64,000 nucleotides of DNA, from NCBI RefSeq assembly GCF_004341625.1, contig NZ_SLZG01000005.1, positions 248,001-312,000 of the forward strand, written 5' to 3'. Numbering within the stretch: the first letter of the stretch is position 1; each line of letters starts with the position of its first letter. Made by a program: the position numbers and the translations under genes. The stretch comes from Rhizobium sp. BK376. GTDB taxonomy: Bacteria; Pseudomonadota; Alphaproteobacteria; Rhizobiales; Rhizobiaceae. Positions 24,499-33,223 of the stretch are shown here, in pieces. The notes under the pieces are model-generated. The model did no database searches. It had not been told where the DNA came from and saw only the letters and a list, made by a program, of their open reading frames with translations.

Positions 24499-25926
24499 AT
24501 GTTTCAGAACCTGATTGCCGGCGAGTGGACCGGTTCGAACGGCGCGGAGAACATCAACCCGTCGAATACGAATGAAGTGGTCGGGCTTTATGCGAGCGCC
24601 GATGCCAAGGATGTGGCCAACGCGATCGCAGCTGCCAAGGCTGCTTTCCCGGCCTGGTCGCGCTCGGGCATCTGGGAACGCCATGTCATCCTGAAGAAGG
24701 CGGGCGACGAGATCATGGCGCGCAAGGACGAGCTTGGCGCGCTGCTTGCCCGCGAAGAGGGAAAGACCCTGCCGGAAGCAATCGGCGAGACGATCCGCGC
24801 CGCGCAGATCTTCGAATTCTTTGCCGGCGAGGCGTTGCGCCTTGCGGGCGAAGTGCTTCCCTCCGTGCGTCCCAATATCGGCGTCGAGATCACTCGCGAG
24901 CCGATCGGCGTCATCGGCATCATCACCCCCTGGAATTTCCCGATCGCCATCCCGACCTGGAAGATCGCGCCGGCGCTCTGCTACGGCAACACCGTCGTCT
25001 TCAAGCCGGCCGATCTCGTGCCCGGCTGTTCCTGGGCGATCGTCGATATCCTGCATCGCGCCGGCCTGCCGAAGGGCGTGCTGAACCTCGTCATGGGCAA
25101 AGGCTCGGTCGTCGGCCAGGCCATGCTCGACAGCCCGGAGCTGGCGGGCATCACCTTTACCGGCTCGGTCGGCACGGGCAAGCGCGTTGCGGTTTCGTCC
25201 GTCGAGCATAATCGCAAGTATCAGCTCGAAATGGGCGGCAAGAACCCGATGGTCATTCTCGACGATGCCGACCTTGCCGTCGCCGTCGAGGCTGCCGCCA
25301 ATTCGGCCTTCTTCTCGACCGGCCAGCGCTGCACGGCATCCTCGCGCCTGATCGTGACCGAAGGCATACACGACCGCTTCGTCGCTGCCATGACCGAGAA
25401 GCTGAAGACGCTCAATGTCGATGACGCGATGAAGCCGGGCACGCATATCGGCCCCGTGGTCGACGAGAAGCAGCTGAAGACCGATACCGACTATATCGAG
25501 ATCGGCAAACAGGAAGGCGCAAAGCTTGCCTTTGGCGGCGAACTGATCAAGCGTGACACGCCCGGCTTCTACCTGCAGCCGACGCTGTTTACCGAAGCGA
25601 CCAACCAGATGCGCATTTCCCGCGAAGAGATTTTCGGGCCGGTCGCATCGGTCATTCGCGTTAGGGATTACGAAGAGGCGCTGGCCGTCGCCAACGACAC
25701 GCCGTTTGGCCTGTCGTCGGGCATCGCGACGACCAGCCTGAAGCATGCGACGCATTTCAAGCGCAATGCCGAGGCCGGCATGGTGATGGTCAACCTGCCG
25801 ACGGCGGGCGTCGACTTCCACGTGCCCTTCGGCGGCCGCAAAGGATCGTCCTTCGGCTCGCGCGAGCAGGGCAAGTACGCCGCAGAATTCTTCACAACGG
25901 TCAAGACAGCATACACGCTGGCTTGA
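24499..25926 (+). CDS. NAD(P)-dependent aldehyde dehydrogenase (475 aa)
   Basis: This full-length aldehyde dehydrogenase shows ITPWNFPIAIPTWKIAPAL, the cofactor-binding FTGSVGTGKRVA, the general base Glu in LEMGGKNPMV and the catalytic Cys in STGQRCTASSRL. It resembles alpha-ketoglutarate-semialdehyde and lactaldehyde/succinate-semialdehyde dehydrogenases, which are not separable by eye. In the proposed pathway it would oxidise the aldehyde released by the aldolase (L-lactaldehyde, if the substrate is L-fucose). It starts 10 bases after the aminotransferase and ends the operon before a hairpin. Confidence 0.9.
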   Translation: MFQNLIAGEWTGSNGAENINPSNTNEVVGLYASADAKDVANAIAAAKAAFPAWSRSGIWERHVILKKAGDEIMARKDELGALLAREEGKTLPEAIGETIRAAQIFEFFAGEALRLAGEVLPSVRPNIGVEITREPIGVIGIITPWNFPIAIPTWKIAPALCYGNTVVFKPADLVPGCSWAIVDILHRAGLPKGVLNLVMGKGSVVGQAMLDSPELAGITFTGSVGTGKRVAVSSVEHNRKYQLEMGGKNPMVILDDADLAVAVEAAANSAFFSTGQRCTASSRLIVTEGIHDRFVAAMTEKLKTLNVDDAMKPGTHIGPVVDEKQLKTDTDYIEIGKQEGAKLAFGGELIKRDTPGFYLQPTLFTEATNQMRISREEIFGPVASVIRVRDYEEALAVANDTPFGLSSGIATTSLKHATHFKRNAEAGMVMVNLPTAGVDFHVPFGGRKGSSFGSREQGKYAAEFFTTVKTAYTLA

Positions 25927-25942
25927 CCACAACAAAATGTCT

Positions 25943-25965
25943 GACGACCTCCCAGGGAGGTCGTC
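25943..25965 (+). terminator. Hairpin terminator of the aldolase-ALDH operon
   Basis: A perfect 10-bp stem (25943-25952 with 25956-25965) with a 3-base loop lies 16 bases after the ALDH stop. No T-run follows, so it may act with Rho or as an mRNA 3' end stabiliser. Confidence 0.6.
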
Positions 25966-26076
25966 GCAGTCATTGGGAACTCCAGGGCTAGCGTCGGACC
26001 TCCCGGCAGCCGCTCCCCCTTTGCAATCCATCATCGCCGATAGCGCAATGGACGTGTCCCATCCGTCGAGGAAAAC

Positions 26077-27328
26077 ATGAAAGTCATCGTACTGGGGGGG
26101 CGGCATCATCGACGTGACATTCGCTTATCAGCTTGCAAAAGCCGGTCACGATGTCACCGTGGTTGATAGGCAAAAGGCGCCTGCGCTCGAGACAAGCTAT
26201 ACAAATGCCGGCGAGGTTTCGTTTGGATATTGCTCTCCCTGGGCCGCCCCTGGGATCCCGCAAAAGGCGCTGAAGTGGATATTCATGCGGCACGCGCCGC
26301 TGATCCTGAGGCCGAAGCTTGATGCGGCCATGGTCTCATGGCTTTTCAAGATGCTTTCGAACTGTACCTCGGAGCGGTACCCGATAAACAAGAGCCGCAT
26401 GTTACGGCTGGCCGACTACAGCCGGCAGACGCTAGCGGATGTTCGAAAAGAAACCGGCATTCGCTATGACGAGCGGATGAAGGGTACGCTGCAATTGTTC
26501 CGCACGCAGCAGCAACTCGATGCCTGCGCAAAGGATATGAAGGCACTCGCCGCGGACGGAATTCCCTACAGATTGTTGGGACGAGACGACTGCACTCACT
26601 TTGAACCGGCTCTCACGCATGTGCGCGAAAAATTCGTCGGAGGGCTGCTGACGCCCATGGACGAGACCGGCGACTGCTTCAAATTCGCCAATGCCTTGGC
26701 CGAGAAAGCCGGTAAATTTGGCGTCCGTTTCCTCTTCAACACGGTGATACAAGGCTTGAATGTTGAGGCTGGGCGTGTCCGTGGCATCACGACCGATCGT
26801 GGGCGTCTCGATGCGGACATCATCGTCGTCGCGCTTGGGAGCTTTTCACCGCTTTTGCTGAAGCCCCTGGGAATCAAACTGCCGGTCTATCCTGTGAAGG
26901 GGTATTCGCTGACAATTCCAATCGCGGACGCCTCCAGAGCTCCGGAATCGACGATCATGGACGAGACTTACAAGATTGCGATCACGCGCCTCGGCGATCG
27001 TATCCGCGTCGGAGGCATGGCTGAAATCTCAGGCTATACCAACGATCTCGGCGAAGCGCGCCGTCGTACGCTGGAGCATTCGGTAACGGATCTCTTCCCC
27101 GGTGGGGACGTCTCAAAGGCACTGTTCTGGTCGGGACTTCGGCCGATGACGCCGGACGGAACCCCGGTCATCGGGGCGACCAGAATTGCAGGCCTGTTTC
27201 TCAACACCGGCCACGGAACCCTGGGTTGGACCATGAGCACCGGATCGGCGAAAGTCCTCAGCGACATCGTCAGCGGCAAAGCACCCGAAATCGACGTGCA
27301 TGGACTTGCAATCAGCCGCTATGCTTGA
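26077..27328 (+). pseudogene. dadA: D-amino-acid dehydrogenase (DadA-like), frameshifted near its start
   Basis: The sequence encodes a FAD-dependent D-amino-acid dehydrogenase ([33 protein letters not shown]-terminal [30 protein letters not shown]). The natural start is ATG 26077 (MKVIVLGG...), but the GxGxxG dinucleotide-binding loop falls on a run of seven G (26094-26100). One G too many shifts the frame. Removing one G joins the start to the downstream frame and restores the usual glycine-rich loop. Without correction, only a GTG start at 26114 remains, which lacks the FAD-binding glycines and so should be inactive. It could be a real mutation, slippage or a sequencing error. The gene would convert D-amino acids to keto acids at the membrane. 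Confidence 0.8.
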
Positions 27329-27513
27329 CGTGTGGTCGATTGCGGAAGTCTCGGATGCAGTGAAGAGCAAGGCATCGAAAGCCCGCCCGTAATCCGACGC
27401 CATCTTTCGGCGCGTATTTGACGCCGCTAAAAATGAATCTCCGGTGGTCAGAACAAGTTCGCCACAGCAACGCACCTGGAGTTGAGATCCGATGATCGGG
27501 TCTGCGAGATCAG

Positions 27514-27783
27514 CTAATCGAACGGCGATTCTATATAGACGCGGCTGACAAGCCTCAACGTCCGGTCCGGCTGGATGATGTACGTCTCACGAACTCTTTC
27601 ACCCCACTGATCCGTGAAGATATGTGGCACCTGGCTTCCGATCGGAGACTTGGTAAGTTTCTGTGTCGGTTGGCCACCATAGGTGATACTGCCGGGGATA
27701 GGCTCCAGGGAGATGCCACCTGAAGCCTGGGCGCAGGCGGTCAGCAGCGTCGTGACGACGAAAAGGGCTGCAAAGGGCTTCAT
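27514..27783 (-). CDS. Small lipoprotein (89 aa)
   Basis: This small secreted protein has a lipoprotein signal: MKPFAALFVVTTLLTAC, with the lipobox LTAC and a Cys to be lipidated. The mature part is about 70 residues and includes EPIPGSITYGGQPTQKLTKSP and VRETYIIQPDRTLRLVSR. I recognise no family, though similar short lipoproteins are common in rhizobia. ATG 27783 is chosen because it makes the signal peptide start correctly; the frame stays open upstream without a signal. Confidence 0.65.
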   Translation of the reverse strand: MKPFAALFVVTTLLTACAQASGGISLEPIPGSITYGGQPTQKLTKSPIGSQVPHIFTDQWGERVRETYIIQPDRTLRLVSRVYIESPFD

Positions 27784-28268
27784 CTCTATCTCGATCTCTG
27801 GTGTTGTCGTTTGCCGAGCAAACCCTAGGCAATGAGGTAGGGTAGGAGCGATCGGTTGCAAGCGCTACTACTGAACTCCGAAGTGTGTGTCGACCGCTGC
27901 ACGACTTCTGAACGGCGGGTTATTTCGCGCTCGGATAAGGTCATCCGGCTAATATTATTTGAGGTCGACCGAGCGGCGAATTTCAGTCCGGCCGCCGGAC
28001 GGGATGTAGATTTCTCCACCATAGAAACGCCGTCAGAAGACAAAGCCCGCCGTGGTCTACTATGAGATTCTTATACAGTCTCGCTATTTCCGTAATGGAA
28101 ATCCTACGTCCCTCGGGCCTACATCCACAAGCGAAAGAGTTCACAACTCACGCACCGTCCGCCGAGCGAAAGAGGGCCGGCGAATGGGCTCATGTCGCCT
28201 TGGCGCTCTCCCCTGCTTAAGGAGGCGTCAAAGGTAGTTGTGTCCGACATCCTTCCTGCGAGGAATTC
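27784..28268. other. Intergenic region, no supported gene
   Basis: These 485 bases between the lipoprotein gene and the small ORFs show only short frames without start context. No repeat or strong hairpin was noticed. Confidence 0.45.
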
Positions 28269-28478
28269 ATGAAGCCTGGCGCCAAGCCTTTTATCATCGA
28301 GATCAGGCCCTCTCGGCGGCTTGTCAAAATCCGGATGAAGCAGCGATTGCGAGAGCAGTCTGCGGCAGGGCCGATGACGATCTCCGACAACAGCGATGAC
28401 AAGAACTCGGCCGACGCCGATGCGGAAGTTTCGGCGTCATCTCGCGAGCGAACGACGGTATCTCTTCATGGCGATTGA
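28269..28478 (+). CDS. Small hypothetical protein (69 aa)
   Basis: This short basic protein starts MKPGAKPFIIEIRPSRRLVK, a pattern that resembles small rhizobial proteins with a KPF(I/V)(I/V)EI(K/R) start. A ribosome-binding site GAGGA lies just before the ATG. The second half is acidic and low in complexity. Its function is unknown. Confidence 0.4.
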   Translation: MKPGAKPFIIEIRPSRRLVKIRMKQRLREQSAAGPMTISDNSDDKNSADADAEVSASSRERTTVSLHGD

Positions 28479-28737
28479 ACTCGACAGCGTCTCACGGGCA
28501 ACCGTCGGCAGATTTGTCGTCAAGGTCAATTTGTCTCTGTTGATCGCGCTGTTCTCAAAATCCAGCCTTCTTCTTTCCGCGTCGCGGTGTCTGCAACTCT
28601 ACGCCCTGTTGATGGCCGCGATCGCAGTTCTCACCCGCCAGCGATACTCGCCGGATTCGTTCAATCACTGGAGCGAGGCTCTATGGCTCGCCTTCGTTGC
28701 TGCGGGACTTCAACTGCTTCAACGCGCTTCGTTGTAG
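28468..28737 (+). CDS. Small membrane protein (89 aa)
   Basis: This predicted two-helix membrane protein (LSLLIALFSKSSLLLSASRC and ALLMAAIAVLTRQ, then EALWLAFVAAGLQLLQ) starts at ATG 28468. It overlaps the previous small ORF by 11 bases in another frame. I do not recognise a family. The call rests on composition and hydrophobic pattern only. Confidence 0.35.
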   Translation: MAIELDSVSRATVGRFVVKVNLSLLIALFSKSSLLLSASRCLQLYALLMAAIAVLTRQRYSPDSFNHWSEALWLAFVAAGLQLLQRASL

Positions 28738-28770
28738 TCCCGACCATCTCTGAAATTGAATCCCAATTCC

Positions 28771-29013
28771 ATGGTAAGCCGAAACCTGCCTTTCGAGTAT
28801 TTCATCCTCAGCAACGTCGAGCCGGATGGCCCGGTCGTTGGTTTTGTCGCCGACCGACCGGTCCGTGGCTCCGTTGTCGATGGGCACGGCCGACGATATC
28901 GATTTTCCGGCTTGGCGCGCCGGGATGGGAGCGGGCGGCTTGATGTCGAGGATCTGCGGACAGGCGAGTGGATCGTCCTGCCGGATTTGGTGTACACCAG
29001 AACGAAGACTTAG
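28771..29013 (+). CDS. Small hypothetical protein (80 aa)
   Basis: A short soluble protein starts MVSRNLPFEYFILSNVEPDG, then GFVADRPVRGSVVDGHGRRY and LDVEDLRTGEWIVLPDLVY. Its amino-acid composition is protein-like, suggesting a small beta-rich domain, but I know no family. The start at ATG 28771 is tentative. Confidence 0.4.
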   Translation: MVSRNLPFEYFILSNVEPDGPVVGFVADRPVRGSVVDGHGRRYRFSGLARRDGSGRLDVEDLRTGEWIVLPDLVYTRTKT

Positions 29014-29120
29014 AACGAGACGCTTCGGACTATGGTCCCGATGAGCACCGATGCTCGTTCTCGCCACCGTGGGGGTCCCTCATCTGGCGCCCCTGACCAT
29101 TTCAGAATTGCGAGAGGGAC

Positions 29121-29174
29121 TTGACGAATTAGGCGCTGTCTGATTATTGATACGTATCACTAATACGTATAAGT
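29121..29174 (+). promoter_or_regulatory. LacI-regulator promoter with two palindromic operators
   Basis: The perfect palindrome TGATACGTATCA (29148-29159) is followed by ACTAATACGTATAAGT (29159-29174), which is symmetrical except for one pair. The two share the core ATACGTAT and their centres are 13 bases apart. A -35-like TTGACG (29121-29126) lies upstream at promoter spacing, so bound repressor would cover the -10 and start site. These look like operators for the LacI protein encoded directly downstream. Confidence 0.6.
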
Positions 29175-29183
29175 GAGATTACA

Positions 29184-30197
29184 TTGACGGGCACGCGGGC
29201 GACGCAGAAGGATGTAGCAAAAGCAGCGGGCGTCTCGCAGGCGACCGTTTCGCTGGTCCTCAGCGGTGGCGCACCATCCATTCCGCCGGAGACTTGGGCG
29301 CGAATAACCAAGGCGGCAAAGGACCTCGGCTATGTGCCGAACCGCTTCGCTCAGGCATTGAAGACGAGCCGATCGATGACGATCGCCTGCATCGTGCCTG
29401 ACATAACCAACCCGTTCTATCCGTCGCTGATCCGCGGCATACAGTCGGTCACCGATGGCCTGAGTTATGACGTGATCTCGGTCAACACCGACGGCTCGCC
29501 CGAACGCGAGCGGCATTTCCTGGACTGGGCGCGACAAGGGCGTGTGGATGGCGTGATCGGCGTGTTCTTCACGCTGCGTGCCCAGGATTTCAGTCCTCTG
29601 ATCGAAGCCGGCGTGCCGGTCGTGCGTATCGAATCCTCGAAGAAGCAGGGCGGCGAGATTGCCGTCGATGATATCTTCGTCGACAGCCGTGCCGCGGCCT
29701 ATGCGGTTACCGAATATCTGATCGCGCAGGGTCATCAACGCATCGCCATGGTGGCCGGTCGGGGTGGCCCGCAATCCACCCGGATCGAGGGATATCGCAC
29801 CGCGCTCGCCGCGGCCGGCCATAAGGACCATGTCGTTGTCGACGAGGAATTCAGCGAGATCGGCGGCACGCGAGCGGCCGAAGCCATTCTCGCGAATGGC
29901 TTCGAGCCCACTGCGATCTTCGCAGCCAACGACTTGATGGCGATCGGAGTCATGCAGGCGCTTCGCGAGCGCGGCATAGAGATCCCCAGGGATATCGCCG
30001 TCGTCGGTTTCGACGACATTTCCGCTGCCAAGCTGGTCACGCCGTCGTTGACGACGGTTGCTCAGTTTCAATGGCAGATGGGTGAACGAGCGGCCCAGAC
30101 GCTGATGGAACGGTTGCGAGGTGAAAAAACCGGTCCCGGAACCGCGGTCGAAATGCCGTTCAATCTAATCCAAAGGGGCTCGACGAAGGCCGCCTGA
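29184..30197 (+). CDS. LacI family transcriptional regulator (337 aa)
   Basis: The N-terminal LacI helix-turn-helix (residues 5-60: TQKDVAKAAGVSQATVSLVLSG) with the hinge helix RFAQALKTSRS precedes a periplasmic-binding-protein-like sensor domain (IACIVPDITNPFYPSLIRGIQ; IFAANDLMAIGVMQAL; VAVVGFDDI). The start is a TTG, 25 bases or so after the predicted transcription start and just behind two palindromic operators. It heads the ABC transporter/ADP-ribosylglycohydrolase operon and likely represses it until a sugar or nucleoside ligand binds. Confidence 0.9.
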   Translation: MTGTRATQKDVAKAAGVSQATVSLVLSGGAPSIPPETWARITKAAKDLGYVPNRFAQALKTSRSMTIACIVPDITNPFYPSLIRGIQSVTDGLSYDVISVNTDGSPERERHFLDWARQGRVDGVIGVFFTLRAQDFSPLIEAGVPVVRIESSKKQGGEIAVDDIFVDSRAAAYAVTEYLIAQGHQRIAMVAGRGGPQSTRIEGYRTALAAAGHKDHVVVDEEFSEIGGTRAAEAILANGFEPTAIFAANDLMAIGVMQALRERGIEIPRDIAVVGFDDISAAKLVTPSLTTVAQFQWQMGERAAQTLMERLRGEKTGPGTAVEMPFNLIQRGSTKAA

Positions 30198-30218
30198 GGC
30201 AAGCTGGAGGAGGAAAAC

Positions 30219-31458
30219 ATGCAACGCCGTACTGTATTGAAAGCCGGGCTTGGTCTTGCGACCCTGCCGTTCATGGCCCGCTTCGGGTTCGCAGCCGACC
30301 CGAAGCCCGTCAGCTTCTGGTATGAGTCCGCATCGCCGGAAAATCAGGACAATCTCAAGAATATCCTGGTCGATTCGTTCAACGCCGCGCATCCCGAGGA
30401 TATGCTGAGCATCGATTTCCGCGGTTCCGATCTCGACAAGCAACTGCGCATCGCCATGCTGTCGGGAACCGGTCCGGATGTCGTCTTCACCGCCGGTCCG
30501 AGCTATGTGGCTGCAATGGCCCAGGCCGGCCAGCTGCTGCCGCTCGATGACTATGCGAAGAAATACGGCTGGAACGACAACCTGCTGCCGCTCTTCCTTG
30601 AGCTCGGCAAGTATGACGGCAAGCTCTATGCGCTGGCCAAGACCTATGAAACGCTGGGGCTTTTCTACAACAAGACCCTGTTCAACACAAACAATTGGAA
30701 GGCGCCGACCACTATCGCGGAGTTCGAAAGCCTGGCCGATGAAATGAAAGCCAAGGGGCTTGTGCCTTTCGGTCTACAAGGCGCTGACCGGCGCGATCCC
30801 GTGGACGGACCCGGCCTTCGTGGCTGCAATCGACAAGCTGGCGCAGTGGTGGGACAAGGGCTATTTCGGCGACAATTACTTTTCGCTGACGCTGGAACAG
30901 GCGTTTGCCCAGATCGCGACCGGCCAAGCCGGCATGGCGCCGACGGGCACCTGGAACTTCACCAATATCCCGACCTATTTCCCGCAAAACAACGCGGAAC
31001 CCGGCTTCGTCGGCTTCCCGAGCATGAGTGGCGATCCGATCTATCCGCTCGGCATCGGCTCGACACTGTCGGTCAATGCCAAAGCCGGCAATGCCGACGG
31101 CGCGGCCGCCGTCCTCGACTACATCTTCAAGGACGATTTCTACAGCAAGATGAACTCGGTCTGGCAGGGCGAATGGAACCTGCCCCTGAAGGACCTCTCC
31201 AAGGTCAAGCTCGCCGATAATGTGCAGCCGCTCTACATCGAAGTGATGAAGAATCTGTCGTCCGCGGTCAACGCCGGCAAGTACGGCTACACGACCTGGA
31301 CTTTCCTGCCCCCGGCGACCGACACCTATCTGGTCAGCGGCATGGAAGAGGTCTGGCTCAAGAAGCAATCTTCGGCCGATTTCCTGAAGAAACTCAATGA
31401 AACCTTCAAGCAGGAGAAGGACGCCGGCAAGGCTCCAGCCGTCCCCGCGCGCACCTGA
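30219..31458 (+). pseudogene. Sugar ABC transporter binding-protein gene, broken by internal deletion
   Basis: The 5' part encodes a signal peptide and the N-domain of a family 1 solute-binding protein (MQRRTVLKAGLGLATLPFMA; GTGPDVVFTAGPSYVAAMAQ) up to residue 184 (KAKGLVPFG). The rest (VYKALTGAIPWTDPAFV to the end) is intact but in another frame. Proteins of this family carry about 25 extra residues between these two segments. The simplest reading is a deletion of about 70-80 bases, not a multiple of three, joining at 30770-30772. The product as written would lose its C-domain. The gene lies 21 bases after the LacI gene with a strong ribosome-binding site (GGAGGAGG). Confidence 0.8.
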
Positions 31459-31477
31459 TCAACGTTAAGCAGCAGAG

Positions 31478-31504
31478 GAGCGGTGCCTGCCGCACCGCTC
31501 TTTT
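31478..31504 (+). terminator. Intra-operon terminator/attenuator after the binding-protein gene
   Basis: A perfect 9-bp GC-rich stem (31478-31486 with 31492-31500) with a 5-base loop is followed by TTTT. It lies between the binding-protein gene and the first permease gene. Partial termination here is a common way to make more binding protein than permease. Confidence 0.75.
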
Positions 31505-31519
31505 CCTGGAGAAGAACCC

Positions 31520-32365
31520 ATGCATCGGCTTTATCTCGTCCCAACGATGATCATCAACGTGGTCGTCGTGCTGGTACCGGCACTCCTGACGGTCGTGCTC
31601 GCCTTCTATAATTGGGATGGCATTTCCACCCCGACCTTCGCCGGACTCGACAATTTCCGGGCACTGGCGGCCGATGGCGTATTCTGGTCGGCGCTGGGTA
31701 ACAACATCATCTGGACGGTCATCTTCCTGACTGTCCCAATCGCGATGGGATTGCTCGCCGCCTCCATGCTGCTCGTCGTTCGTCGCGGCAGTAATGTCTT
31801 CCAGGTCATCTACTTTCTGCCCGTCGTCATCGCGACGCCGATCACCGCGCGCATCTGGCAGGGCATGATCTACAGCCCGGTCACCGGCATCTTCGGGGTT
31901 CTCAAGAAATACGGAATGCCTTTTCCCAATCCTTTGACGCAGCCCTCGATTTCCCTTTTCGGCGTCGCGACCGTCGACCTCTGGCACTGGTGGGGATTTC
32001 TCTGCGTCATCTTCTTCGCAGCACTTCGCCAGGTTCCGCAGGAGCAGATTGAGGCCGCTCGCCTCGAGGGCGCCACCTATTTTCAGATGATGCGCTATGT
32101 ACTTCTGCCGGGGATCAAGCCGACGATTACCCTGCTGATGATCATGACGGTCATCTGGTCGTTCCTGGCTTTCGACTTCGTCTATATCCTGACACAAGGC
32201 GGTCCGGCCTATTCCAGCGAGATGCTGTCGACGCTCGCCTATCGTCACGCTTTCTACGACCTGAATGTCGGACAGGCAGCGGCGGCCGCGCTCGTCATCA
32301 GCGTCTTCGGTCTGGTCGGCACGTTCTTCTATGTTCGCATCCAGGGCAGGGAGGCCGAGCAATGA
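31520..32365 (+). CDS. Sugar ABC transporter permease, MalF/UgpA type (281 aa)
   Basis: This inner-membrane subunit of a carbohydrate importer has six helices and the coupling motif EAARLEGATYFQMMRYVLLPGIKP-like loop near residue 190. The C-terminal segment FDFVYILTQGGPAYSSE is diagnostic for this permease type. A ribosome-binding site GGAGAAG precedes the ATG. The stop overlaps the second permease by 4 bases. Confidence 0.9.
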   Translation: MHRLYLVPTMIINVVVVLVPALLTVVLAFYNWDGISTPTFAGLDNFRALAADGVFWSALGNNIIWTVIFLTVPIAMGLLAASMLLVVRRGSNVFQVIYFLPVVIATPITARIWQGMIYSPVTGIFGVLKKYGMPFPNPLTQPSISLFGVATVDLWHWWGFLCVIFFAALRQVPQEQIEAARLEGATYFQMMRYVLLPGIKPTITLLMIMTVIWSFLAFDFVYILTQGGPAYSSEMLSTLAYRHAFYDLNVGQAAAAALVISVFGLVGTFFYVRIQGREAEQ

Positions 32366-33195
32366 GATTGGTCGAAAGCCGTGCAACGCTGACGCTGTCC
32401 TATATCCTGCTTGCTCTCTTCGCATTCATCGCACTCTTTCCGATCGCGCTGCTCGTTCTGAATTCGCTGAAGCCGGCCGCCCAGATCGTGCAGAATCCGC
32501 TGGGCATGCCCAATCCCATCCGCTGGCAGAATTTTGCCAATGCCTGGAAGCACGCGAAGTTTTCCCAGACCTTCATCAATTCGGTCATGGTCAGCGGCAC
32601 CACCATCGTCCTGGTGTGCAGCACGTCGTCGCTGACGGCCTATGTGCTCGCCCGCAGGAAGATCAAATCCTGGAAGATCTTCACCTTCTATCTGATGGCG
32701 ACAACGACAGCGCCGATCCAGCTTTATATCTTCCCACTCTACTTCGGCTTTGCCAAACTCGGACTGATCAACAACGTCTTTGCTGTCGCCCTGATCTACA
32801 CCGCGCTCTACAGCCCCTTTGCGGTCATGCTGCTGCGGACTTATTTTCTGGCCGTTCCGAAGGAGCTGGAGGAAGCCGCGATCGTCGACGGCGCGACCGC
32901 CTGGCAGGTCTTTTCCAAGGTGATGTTGCCGATCGTCTCGCCCGGCATTCTGACGGTCGCGCTGATCATCGGGCTCAATTCGTGGAACGAATTCCTGATT
33001 GCCACGACCTTCCTGCAGAAGGCCGAGAACGTCACAGCCGTCATCGCCTTTTATCTTCTTTCCGGCCAGTACAGCTCCGATTGGGGTGAGATCATGGCCG
33101 CCGCCCTCATCATCGTCATCCCGGTCGTCGCCCTCTTCGTCTTCATGCAGAGACGCTTCATCGAAGGCATGGCCGGTGGCTCGGTGAAGGGCTGA
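32362..33195 (+). CDS. Sugar ABC transporter permease, MalG/UgpE type (277 aa)
   Basis: This second membrane subunit shows the loop EEAAIVDGATAWQVFSKVML and a C-terminus ending with FIEGMAGGSVKG, which is typical of CUT1 carbohydrate importers. It overlaps the first permease by 4 bases and is followed 28 bases later by the glycohydrolase gene. Confidence 0.9.
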   Translation: MRLVESRATLTLSYILLALFAFIALFPIALLVLNSLKPAAQIVQNPLGMPNPIRWQNFANAWKHAKFSQTFINSVMVSGTTIVLVCSTSSLTAYVLARRKIKSWKIFTFYLMATTTAPIQLYIFPLYFGFAKLGLINNVFAVALIYTALYSPFAVMLLRTYFLAVPKELEEAAIVDGATAWQVFSKVMLPIVSPGILTVALIIGLNSWNEFLIATTFLQKAENVTAVIAFYLLSGQYSSDWGEIMAAALIIVIPVVALFVFMQRRFIEGMAGGSVKG

Positions 33196-33223
33196 CCTTT
33201 TGAAATATATGGAGGAAATTCGC

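Noticed and set aside
24304..26109. 601-codon minus-strand frame opposite the aldehyde dehydrogenase gene
   Set aside because: The ALDH is intact on the plus strand with all active-site motifs, and the opposite frame has the Arg/Asp/Gly-rich composition of a shadow.
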